Origin: a virus
Length of the DNA: 25,235 nt
IMG/VR virus record: IMGVR_UViG_3300049595_002318
Span: 1-25,235 of that record
Direction: 5' to 3' (one strand)
Shown here: piece by piece, positions 1 to 6,536 of the stretch
How the letters are laid out: each line of letters opens with the position of its first letter
How positions within the stretch are numbered: the stretch's first letter is position 1
Translations under genes and position numbers: made by a program
The notes under the pieces: model-generated
The model's input: the letters and a program-made list of their open reading frames with translations, nothing else
The model's database searches: none
What the model was told of the DNA's origin: nothing

Positions 1-165
1 ACCTTTAATCTCGTCTTCTGTAATCAGTACTACCCTTAAAGGCATTTGTACCATACCGTCAAAGTCGCCTAGTTTTACCAACTCCCCTAGGTCTAAGGTA
101 ATAACTATTGACCTGTCTGCTCTTGTAGCTAACTTGGTCAACACTGCTCCCGTTACATCTATCAT
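1..165 (-). CDS. Partial hypothetical protein (N-terminal 55 residues)
   Basis: An open frame reads leftward from an ATG at 165 to the window edge without a stop, giving 55 codons beginning MIDVTGAVLTKL. It is short and mixed in character, with no motif I recognise. It lies 19 bases downstream of the glycosyltransferase gene on the same strand, so it is probably co-transcribed with the two glycosyltransferases. The C-terminus lies outside the window, so no function can be assigned. Confidence 0.6.
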   Translation of the reverse strand, partial: MIDVTGAVLTKLATRADRSIVITLDLGELVKLGDFDGMVQMPLRVVLITEDEIKG

Positions 166-184
166 AATTGATTGTTTTTATTTA

Positions 185-808
185 CTACAAATATAGGTAA
201 TGTGTCATTAACTCTCTCCACCCTGGTCCATATTTTTCTACCAACCTGTCGATAGTACCTTGGTCATGGTATTCCCTTAAGAACAACCTGGCATCAGTTA
301 CTGGGTGACGCATTAGATGTCTACTGTACATATGCCAGACTTCTACTTCATCTTCTACTACTAGTTCCCAACCTTTACACTTAGCCCTATAAGACCAGTC
401 AAAATCAAAACCCCAGTAAGGCATAAGCTCGTCTACATCGCCTACATCTACTAGTGTTTTGTACCTGAACATAGGTGCAGTAAATTCTATGAACGGTACC
501 TTACCTGATCCAAACCTGATATGTGGATGGTCTGATTGGAATTTAGGGTGTACGGCACCCACTTCTGGGTTGTCTATTAGTACACTCTCTAACTTTTCTT
601 TACTACCTTTTTCAAACTCTATGTTGGTGATCCACCACACATAGTCTACATCTTTACCTTTAAGTTTCTCTAAACCTTCATTGAACGCTTTGGCCATTGA
701 ACCTACGCCTTGCCTGTCTACCCTGACTATATCGCGTTTGTCAAAGTCCCTAAGTACGCCATAACATTGGCTTTCTTCATAGTCCAACACAAGTGCTATT
801 GTTTTCAT
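185..808 (-). CDS. GT2-like glycosyltransferase with degenerate DxD
   Basis: This 207-residue protein resembles the GT-A fold of family 2 glycosyltransferases, which transfer a sugar from a nucleotide-sugar donor. The supporting pieces are the N-terminal part with AKAFNEGLE (40-48), the strand DYVWWITNIEF (55-65) where family members usually carry the metal-binding DxD, and YWGFDFDWSYRAKCKGW (131-147), which matches the family's [E/D]D-x-D-...-R...G acceptor region, followed by a His at 159. The DxD position reads TN, so metal binding may be altered or the enzyme may be degenerate. Its ATG overlaps the stop of the upstream glycosyltransferase by four bases, which implies translational coupling. 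A likely role is modification of phage virion or host surface glycans. This is inferred from context only. Confidence 0.7.
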   Translation of the reverse strand: MKTIALVLDYEESQCYGVLRDFDKRDIVRVDRQGVGSMAKAFNEGLEKLKGKDVDYVWWITNIEFEKGSKEKLESVLIDNPEVGAVHPKFQSDHPHIRFGSGKVPFIEFTAPMFRYKTLVDVGDVDELMPYWGFDFDWSYRAKCKGWELVVEDEVEVWHMYSRHLMRHPVTDARLFLREYHDQGTIDRLVEKYGPGWRELMTHYLYL

Positions 809-1758
809 ATACTAATGATTTTTTCTATTATCTCTATATCCCATCTGATTTCTCTACAGTTCTTTCTCAAACCCTCTAGAAATTCCCTATTACTGTACAT
901 CTTATCAGCCCAGAATATCATCTCGTCTATATTATAGTTACAACGCACACTGTTGATTAAATGTTTTACGTCTTCATCGCCACTGATAATACCTCTACAT
1001 ACTGGTGTACCACAGCTTATACTTTCCATACCTACCAACGATCTGCAGTCAAACCTGGTAGCTTGTATGGTAAATAATGCTCCATTGTAGAGTTCTACTA
1101 AATCTTCAACCCCTGCATTAACTACATATTCATCACACACATCACTATATACTTTTGGCCTTTCAGCACCATACCCTACTATTTTTACACCGTATTTCTT
1201 TTTCAAAAACCCTGCTACCCTTGGACCCAGTATGTCTATATCTTTGACACTGTTCTGTGCATTCCAGTTAGCTACCAGTACATATCCCCTCTCTTTACCT
1301 TTGTTAACAAATCTTTCATCTACACCAGGATCTATGTAATGCATCTGACTATTTACTCCCATACTTCTAAGCCTGTGCATTAACCAGTGACTATAGGTTA
1401 TGATAGGTACACCACTATGATATCCAGCATTGCAAGAATAAAACCAGTCTAGGTTATCTGGCATAAACATTTCCTCTGCCATTTGTAAGAACATAAACTT
1501 TTTAACAGGGTAATCTTTAAGGATACCGGCTAAAGGAGGTGTGCCTATTATTATAACATCGTAGCCTAGTAAATACAAATCATTACCTTTAGTGTAATAG
1601 ACTTGTAAGTTGGCCCATTGTTCTTCCTCTTCAGTACTTGGGTCTATACTGTGGAATACTACATGATGACCTCTGTTTTTTAATAATGTGGCCATGTCTA
1701 CTAATAGTCTTATGCCACCGTGTGTCCTTAAACAAGGACTGATAATTAAAATATTCAT
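805..1758 (-). CDS. GT4-like (GT-B fold) glycosyltransferase
   Basis: A 317-residue protein with the look of a GT-B fold glycosyltransferase. It begins MNILIISPCLRTHGGI, where GGI near residue 15 is the usual N-terminal donor/acceptor loop of family 4. The C-terminal half has VLVANWNAQN at the start of the second Rossmann domain and ESISCGTPV (245-253), which corresponds to the family's E-x7-E nucleotide-sugar region (E-x-x-x-x-G-x-P). I chose the ATG at 1758. The frame stays open to an ATG at 1791, but the usual family start is MNILIISP and the extra 11 residues look unlike it. It overlaps the next leftward gene by four bases. Acceptor and donor cannot be read from the sequence. A short final helix suggests a complete protein, slightly smaller than most family members. 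Confidence 0.75.
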   Translation of the reverse strand: MNILIISPCLRTHGGIRLLVDMATLLKNRGHHVVFHSIDPSTEEEEQWANLQVYYTKGNDLYLLGYDVIIIGTPPLAGILKDYPVKKFMFLQMAEEMFMPDNLDWFYSCNAGYHSGVPIITYSHWLMHRLRSMGVNSQMHYIDPGVDERFVNKGKERGYVLVANWNAQNSVKDIDILGPRVAGFLKKKYGVKIVGYGAERPKVYSDVCDEYVVNAGVEDLVELYNGALFTIQATRFDCRSLVGMESISCGTPVCRGIISGDEDVKHLINSVRCNYNIDEMIFWADKMYSNREFLEGLRKNCREIRWDIEIIEKIISI

Positions 1759-1766
1759 AATTTGTC

Positions 1767-1797
1767 TTGTTTCTATCACAAAAATAAACAAACTTTG
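1767..1797 (+). promoter_or_regulatory. Possible Bacteroidota-type promoter for the rightward block
   Basis: In the 59-base divergent spacer, a TTG at 1767-1769 is followed, after 20 bases, by AAACTTTG at 1790-1797. Bacteroidota housekeeping promoters have a -33 TTTG and a -7 TAnnTTTG separated by about 19-21 bases, so spacing fits and the -7 box differs at its first base. The predicted start would lie just before the ATG at 1818. On the other strand TATTTTTG (1786 down to 1779) fits a -7 box for the glycosyltransferase operon, but no clear -33 box accompanies it. These are pattern matches only, and the phage may use its own polymerase. Confidence 0.3.
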
Positions 1798-1817
1798 TAA
1801 CCAGAAATAAGAATGTT

Positions 1818-2141
1818 ATGAATATTGTTAAACAATATGAAAATACCATCGAGTATTATAAAGTATGTTTAAGGTGTATATCATGTTTTCTAGAAGAAGA
1901 TAAACGTCTTACGTCTACTGAAGAACACATAGTTTCGTTTATATTAACGAATCCTGAACCTGTTGAAGGTAAGTCAAGGAAAATACTTCTTAAACAGTTA
2001 AAGATGTCTACACAGTCTTTATCAGGACATATGAAAAGGATACGTGATAAGGGTTGGATAGATCAAGGTAACAAGCCTGATAGCCTGTTGACCAAACTTA
2101 ATGGTACGTTGTCGATAAACATTTCAAATGGAGTTAAATAA
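1818..2141 (+). CDS. Winged-helix / HTH DNA-binding protein
   Basis: First gene of the rightward block, 107 residues. The segment SRKILLKQLKMSTQSLSGHM (53-72) followed by KRIRDKGWI has the shape of a helix-turn-helix with recognition helix and wing, as in MarR-type regulators: two helices, a polar turn (MSTQS) and a basic K-x-x-RDKGWI end. The N-terminus is helical and contains two Cys close together (residues 17 and 20). It overlaps the next gene by 14 bases. Being first in a morphogenesis block, it could be a regulator of late genes or a DNA-recognition subunit of the packaging apparatus. I cannot separate these. Confidence 0.5.
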   Translation: MNIVKQYENTIEYYKVCLRCISCFLEEDKRLTSTEEHIVSFILTNPEPVEGKSRKILLKQLKMSTQSLSGHMKRIRDKGWIDQGNKPDSLLTKLNGTLSINISNGVK

Positions 2142-2487
2142 ACGTGTAGCTGAGCATTTGTCTATAGATCAATCTATTGTTGATCAGGTAATACATGATT
2201 ACTGGAAGACATTAAAATCGTACACGTATGAACCGCATAAGATACTTGGTGGTATTGTTATAGGTAGTGTGTTTAGGTTAAAGGTCAGGTATAAACAGGT
2301 TAAGAGGTATGCGTATCAGTATGCCAACTCTGGGTTTTATAACTACAGGAACTTGTCGAGATACTACCACCAGATATGTTTTAACATCGAACAGTCTTCA
2401 AGGAAAACACCTAATCAGATAGCAGAAACTAAAAGGTTAAATATTTATTACGAAAATTTATTTAAAGATGGAAATACTGAAGAGTAA
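2128..2487 (+). CDS. HU/IHF-like phage DNA-binding protein (tentative)
   Basis: A 119-residue protein. Its first half, VAEHLSIDQSIVDQVIHDYW (8-27) then a helix and GIVIGSVFRLKVRYKQVKRY (42-61), parallels small phage proteins of the HU-like type: an N-terminal helical pair ending in a YW-K motif, then a G-x-x-x-G-x-F beta turn and a basic stretch. The rest is aromatic and basic (many Tyr, Arg, Lys). Such proteins commonly sit just before the terminase in Bacteroidota phages, from memory. The Gly-Ile-Val-Ile-Gly turn departs from the canonical G-x-G-x-F of HU, so the call is tentative. It overlaps both neighbours (14 bases and 20 bases). Confidence 0.4.
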   Translation: MELNKRVAEHLSIDQSIVDQVIHDYWKTLKSYTYEPHKILGGIVIGSVFRLKVRYKQVKRYAYQYANSGFYNYRNLSRYYHQICFNIEQSSRKTPNQIAETKRLNIYYENLFKDGNTEE

Positions 2488-3085
2488 TCAGAAATTAAAA
2501 AATGAAACGTTACAGGATTTTATCGAGTCCAAGAAAGATAAACCTACAACTGTAAGTTTCCAAACACCTATCCAACCTTCTAAACCTTATGATTGGCTGG
2601 AGAAGGAAAATATTATTAAACAACTGGAATCTGATACTGAAAAAAAGGCTTGGTACAATCAGCAAATACGTGACCTTGATCCTTTATACACTGTTCTCAA
2701 TCCTATCGATGGGTATATTATCAGGATGTTTATAAGGGAGAACATCACCACGTCATCTGGTTTGCTGATTAAACCTGAAGAAAAGGTACAATCTATCAGG
2801 CCTGGTTCGCATACACCTGGGGATTTGATTACTAACCCTTATGAATTTTCTTCATTAGCGGTTATTGTTTGTACACCTGATTATGAGCAGAAACTTAAGC
2901 CTGGTATGGTAGTACAAGTGATCAGGCCTAAAGCAGAAGTACTTGGTCAGGAAGTGGTAGGGTATGAGTTTGGTTATGCACACCCTGAATATCTTTTACC
3001 AGAATTACCAAAGGTTTGTACGGATAGACATTATGGATATTGTTTGGTACCTTATCAGAGGATAAAAGTAATTGTCAATGCGTGA
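2468..3085 (+). CDS. GroES-like co-chaperonin domain protein
   Basis: 205 residues: a charged N-terminal extension (1-74), then a Cpn10-like domain (about 75-203). The domain starts LNPIDGYIIRMFIRE (77-91), like the family's D-R-V-L-V-K strand, followed by ENITTSSGLLIKPEEK (91-106), which matches the GroES mobile loop with its T-x-x-G-hydrophobic tripeptide (here LLI, IVL in GroES). Later come KLKPGMVVQV (132-141), equivalent to k-x-G-D-x-V, and the closing strand YCLVPYQRIKVIV. It is about twice the length of GroES and has an insertion in the roof region. T4 gp31 and relatives use this fold to help host GroEL fold the major capsid protein. Position beside the head genes suits that role. Binding to GroEL is inferred, not shown. 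Confidence 0.62.
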   Translation: MEILKSNQKLKNETLQDFIESKKDKPTTVSFQTPIQPSKPYDWLEKENIIKQLESDTEKKAWYNQQIRDLDPLYTVLNPIDGYIIRMFIRENITTSSGLLIKPEEKVQSIRPGSHTPGDLITNPYEFSSLAVIVCTPDYEQKLKPGMVVQVIRPKAEVLGQEVVGYEFGYAHPEYLLPELPKVCTDRHYGYCLVPYQRIKVIVNA

Positions 3086-3320
3086 TTATCTTATTCTTTT
3101 AAGGCGAAATCCTTTACGAGCTTGGTATTATGTACAAGGTCATATATTATGGTTTTTGACTAAGTATTTTATACTAAAGTTTTTAAAAAGGTCTTATGAA
3201 TGTAAACCGTGTTATGACTCTGGTTTTTGCATACATTGCGGTTGTCAAGTAGGACCTTTATTTTTATCATCTTTAAAATGTATTCACCCTAATGGCAAAC
3301 TGGAAAACGACAGAGATTAG
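3078..3320 (+). CDS. Small Cys-rich protein with hydrophobic N-terminus
   Basis: 80 residues from the ATG at 3078, which overlaps the previous stop by eight bases; an in-frame TTG at 3072 is less likely. The N-terminal half is basic then hydrophobic (NPLRAWYYVQGHILWFLTKY, 11-30) and may lie on or in a membrane. The C-terminal half has Cys at 42, 45, 51, 54, 56 and 68, with CIHCGC as its core, suggesting a small zinc or iron-sulphur binding site. I recall uncharacterised phage proteins of the same plan (NPLR near the start, then C-x-x-CGC) next to DUF1573-like genes, as here. No function is known to me. Confidence 0.6.
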   Translation: MRDYLILLRRNPLRAWYYVQGHILWFLTKYFILKFLKRSYECKPCYDSGFCIHCGCQVGPLFLSSLKCIHPNGKLENDRD

Positions 3321-3591
3321 TTTAGGTGAACTTACACCAGGATCTGTTAGACATGTAAAGTTTGATTACGTAGGCAAGTCTTCTATTAAGAAAGCGGAGT
3401 CTGGTTGTTCATGTTCTGTAGCTAAGTTTGAAAATAAGTTTATTACTGTAAAGTTTACAGCACCACAGTTCCCAAGTCATCTTAAACTGGCTAAGATTAA
3501 AGAAACAGCTATATCTAGAAATATCAAGGTTACTACTGAAGATGGTGACCAAACACTTTTGGTTATTAACGCAATCATTAAAGATGTCTGA
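3292..3591 (+). CDS. DUF1573-like Ig-fold protein
   Basis: 99 residues, almost all beta strand by pattern. The order is: ISLGELTPG (9-17), where DUF1573 has the strand f-x-F-G-x-v-x-x-G; a HVKFDYVGKSSI strand (21-32); ESGCSCSVAKFENKFITVKF (36-55), equivalent to the family's C-G-C-T...I-x-V-x-F segment; and a final strand pair ending LLVINAIIKDV. Cys39 and Cys41 are the hallmark pair. DUF1573 is an Ig-like fold abundant in Bacteroidota. No signal peptide is present, so this copy should stay inside the cell or in the virion. It overlaps the Cys-rich gene before it by 29 bases and the next gene by eight, so the three are probably translationally coupled. Confidence 0.55.
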   Translation: MANWKTTEISLGELTPGSVRHVKFDYVGKSSIKKAESGCSCSVAKFENKFITVKFTAPQFPSHLKLAKIKETAISRNIKVTTEDGDQTLLVINAIIKDV

Positions 3592-4162
3592 TTTTGTAAA
3601 TGGTAATATAGATACTGATGATTTCTGGCAGCTTAACCCACAGCTTAAGTATATTTCACCTTTTGATAAGGTAAAAGATAGTAAACTTATGTGGTGTGTA
3701 TATTTATGGTGTGACCCTGATCCTAATAATAAACTGTATCGGTTGCGCACAGATGTCAAACTACAAGCTATACAAAAGTACTATTCTAAGTTTGACCCAG
3801 AAAACCCTGACCAGGTAACTATTATTGAAGCATATAATCAATACAGGTTATCACCTGCAGCTCGTGCACTTAAGCAAGAAGAAGAGGCATTAAATATGAG
3901 GTCTGAGATGATTAAACTGGTAAGGACTGAATTACTGGAAAGGACTAGGCAGAACCCTTTTTCTATGGTAGACAAAGATACACAAGCACTCTGGGCCAAG
4001 GTAGAAGCCATGCACAGTTCTACAGCTAAAGCTTATGCACAATATGAAGCTGCCAGGAAGTTATTTGAAGCAGAGTCTATATCACCTAAGGTATATGGTG
4101 GTAGGAAAGAAACGATTAGAGAAAAAGGTAATTTGATTGTACCAAAAGAAGACTATGAATAA
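3584..4162 (+). CDS. Hypothetical protein, possible small terminase
   Basis: 192 residues from the ATG at 3584 (MSDFVNGNIDTDDFW). The frame is open further upstream to 3542, but that start would bury 50 bases of the DUF1573-like gene. The N-terminal third is aromatic and Asp-rich (DSKLMWCVYLWCDPD). From about residue 80 onward it is helical and charged (ALKQEEEALNMRSEMIKLVR), consistent with an oligomerising coiled coil. It overlaps TerL by eight bases. Small terminase subunits usually sit exactly here and have helical oligomerisation regions, but I see no clear HTH, so the role is inferred from position alone. Confidence 0.45.
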   Translation: MSDFVNGNIDTDDFWQLNPQLKYISPFDKVKDSKLMWCVYLWCDPDPNNKLYRLRTDVKLQAIQKYYSKFDPENPDQVTIIEAYNQYRLSPAARALKQEEEALNMRSEMIKLVRTELLERTRQNPFSMVDKDTQALWAKVEAMHSSTAKAYAQYEAARKLFEAESISPKVYGGRKETIREKGNLIVPKEDYE

Positions 4163-6536
4163 TTACTTTATTGGGGATAGACAGGTATATACAGATTACA
4201 TCAGATTAGAAAACATTGATCATTTTCTGACTAACCCTCCTTTGTTACACCCTGATGATCCTAACTATACTGAATATTGGTCGTTACAGTTTAAAAGGTG
4301 TATAGAAGGTTTGTGGGGTAAGATGTTCGACAACTGGCGTTACTGTCCTGGTTTTTTATATTACTATGGTAACTTCTTTGTACTTGAAACTACGAGTAAG
4401 AAAACCAAGTCTACCAAGTATACTGTACCCAGGATAGATGACATTGAATGGGAGATAGCATATTATTTGATGGAGGCATTTGGATTTTCTGGTTTTGAAA
4501 AAGATGATACTTATTCTTGTCTAAAAGTACTTAATAACTCTAATGTCACTGAAGACTATATTAGGTCAGAATATCCTACAGCTATATCTTCATCTGGAAG
4601 TTTAAAGAAGTTTAAACCTGTTGAAGAGTATCTCAAAGAACTTAAATCTCATCCACTAGGCAATGCACTTTATGAAAATGAAACTAGGAATGCTATGATC
4701 CTAGGTACCAGGTCTGGTGGTAAGAGTTATTTTACTGCCGGTGTCATAGAACATAGGTTGATATTTGATGGTGCGATCAGATATGATGAGACCTTCATAA
4801 ACGGTGAACTTACATCTAAGCTTGTCTTAGGTTCATCTTTAACAGATAAGTCCAGTGATTTAGCTAATAAAGTACAGAAGTCTATACTAGCAAAAGCAGA
4901 TCCTGTCATAGGTAGAAGGTTTGGTGTATATGGTAAGCATGAAGATGATGACTTTACACCTAGCCCTATATTTAAAGATATGACTGGTTCGTTAGAAGCA
5001 CCTAATAAGAAAAACCCATACCGACACCAGTACAAAGTCAGTTCTGGTAACAGATGGGTGTCTAAGGGTACAGAGTCTGCACTTTATCATGTGAACTATT
5101 CTTTAAATAAAGGTGATGGTTCACAAGCTGCTGTTGGTGGTAGGTATTCGTTATCTGTTATCGAAGAGGTTGGTTTAGTACCTAATGTGTTGGATATACA
5201 TGTTGCCAATGAAGCTACCTTGACACGTGATGGTAGATTTGGTACTGAATTGTATTTAGGTACATCAGGAAACTTGTCCAGGGTCATAGGTGCTAAGAAG
5301 ATGTTTCTATCGCCACAGGATTACAATATTGTCGAAAGGCACAACAGGCATGGTACTGAAGGTAATGATGGTAAGGTAGCGTTCTTCTTACCTAATTACA
5401 TGATACATAGGGATTGTAAGGATCATAATGGTAACACGGATTATGCTATGGCTATAGCTAAGATCAATGCACTTAGAGCTGACTTTGCTAAATCCAATGA
5501 CCCTAATATCTTAAGGAATGAGAAGATAAACAGACCTTGTTTTGTAGATGAAATGTGGTTGGGTAGTGAAGAACAACTCATGCCTGTTGAAGAGTTACAA
5601 GTCCGTGAAAAACAACTTATCTCATATCAACACTACAAAGACTTGTACACACCTGTATCGCTCATATGGGATTCCGCATCTCCTAATGGTGTTACTTATA
5701 AAGTCGATCATGAAAGCGAACCATATACAGATTGGCCTTTAAACTTAGCTAAGAGAAAAGACCCAAGGGGGTGTCCGGTGATATATGATTTTCCCAGGAA
5801 GATTAACAATGCCATACCATCGGATATGTATATGTTTATAGGCCATGACCCTTATGTAGAAGAAGGGTTTACTAAAGGTGGATCAGTAGGCTCTACTTAC
5901 ATCCTTATGAACCCTGCTTATATATCCAGTGGTATGCCAGGGAATATTATCGTAGCTTCGTATATAGATAAGCCGTTAGGTGGCTTAGATGAATATTATG
6001 AGACACAAGAAAAACTACTGGCATTTTATGGTAACCCACCACAAGGGTTATGGTTTGAAAAGAATAGGGGAGCAGACTGTAGGGCACATTATGTAAGAAA
6101 ACATAAAGCTTATCTGTTATGCTTTACTCCACAGTACCAAGAAGGTATGGATATTAGGCAAAAGAATATTACATCTTTTGGTTACTTGGTAGGTAATAGG
6201 GTTACTAAGCTCAGGCTTGCTAAGATGATGCGGGACTGGCTATTAGAAGAGACAGAGATACACTGTGGTGATCCTAAGTATGATGGTATCAAAAAGAACT
6301 TTGAAAGGATACCATGTTTATTCCTTATAAAACAAATGATAGCTTACGACTTAGACGGTAACTTTGATGCCTTTGATGGTTTCAGGGGTGCCGTACTTGG
6401 CTTACGGGAACACGAGACTAAATTAGCTGCAACTACTTCAAAAGAAAGAAAGCAACAAGAAAAGAAGTTGTTACAGTATTATGTAACAAACGAAAGAATA
6501 TTTAAAACTAATGAACGACGCTATAAAACTTCGTGA
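4155..6536 (+). CDS. terL: Terminase large subunit (ATPase-nuclease)
   Basis: 793 residues from the ATG at 4155; a TTG six codons earlier is also in frame. This is the packaging motor that pumps DNA through the portal and cuts concatemers. Walker A is GTRSGGKS (184-191). Walker B is YSLSVIEEVG (331-340), with the catalytic Glu pair. The coupling motif is YLGTSGN (367-373). The C-terminal RNase H-like nuclease has GHDPY (563-567, Asp565), WFEKNRGAD (633-641, Glu635) and GNFDAFDGF (735-743), giving the three acidic positions expected of the family. It is longer than typical terminases (about 450-650), with an N-terminal region of about 180 residues before Walker A, a size seen in crAss-like and other large Bacteroidota phages. 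It overlaps the portal gene by 26 bases. Arginine is nearly always AGG or AGA here. Confidence 0.95.
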   Translation: MNNYFIGDRQVYTDYIRLENIDHFLTNPPLLHPDDPNYTEYWSLQFKRCIEGLWGKMFDNWRYCPGFLYYYGNFFVLETTSKKTKSTKYTVPRIDDIEWEIAYYLMEAFGFSGFEKDDTYSCLKVLNNSNVTEDYIRSEYPTAISSSGSLKKFKPVEEYLKELKSHPLGNALYENETRNAMILGTRSGGKSYFTAGVIEHRLIFDGAIRYDETFINGELTSKLVLGSSLTDKSSDLANKVQKSILAKADPVIGRRFGVYGKHEDDDFTPSPIFKDMTGSLEAPNKKNPYRHQYKVSSGNRWVSKGTESALYHVNYSLNKGDGSQAAVGGRYSLSVIEEVGLVPNVLDIHVANEATLTRDGRFGTELYLGTSGNLSRVIGAKKMFLSPQDYNIVERHNRHGTEGNDGKVAFFLPNYMIHRDCKDHNGNTDYAMAIAKINALRADFAKSNDPNILRNEKINRPCFVDEMWLGSEEQLMPVEELQVREKQLISYQHYKDLYTPVSLIWDSASPNGVTYKVDHESEPYTDWPLNLAKRKDPRGCPVIYDFPRKINNAIPSDMYMFIGHDPYVEEGFTKGGSVGSTYILMNPAYISSGMPGNIIVASYIDKPLGGLDEYYETQEKLLAFYGNPPQGLWFEKNRGADCRAHYVRKHKAYLLCFTPQYQEGMDIRQKNITSFGYLVGNRVTKLRLAKMMRDWLLEETEIHCGDPKYDGIKKNFERIPCLFLIKQMIAYDLDGNFDAFDGFRGAVLGLREHETKLAATTSKERKQQEKKLLQYYVTNERIFKTNERRYKTS

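Noticed and set aside
1759-1817. Attachment site or origin in the divergent spacer
   Set aside because: Only 59 bases, no inverted or direct repeats of note and no tRNA; a divergent promoter is sufficient.
3409-3759. Reverse-strand open frame of 116 codons
   Set aside because: It spans the junction of two coupled forward genes and has no recognisable domain.
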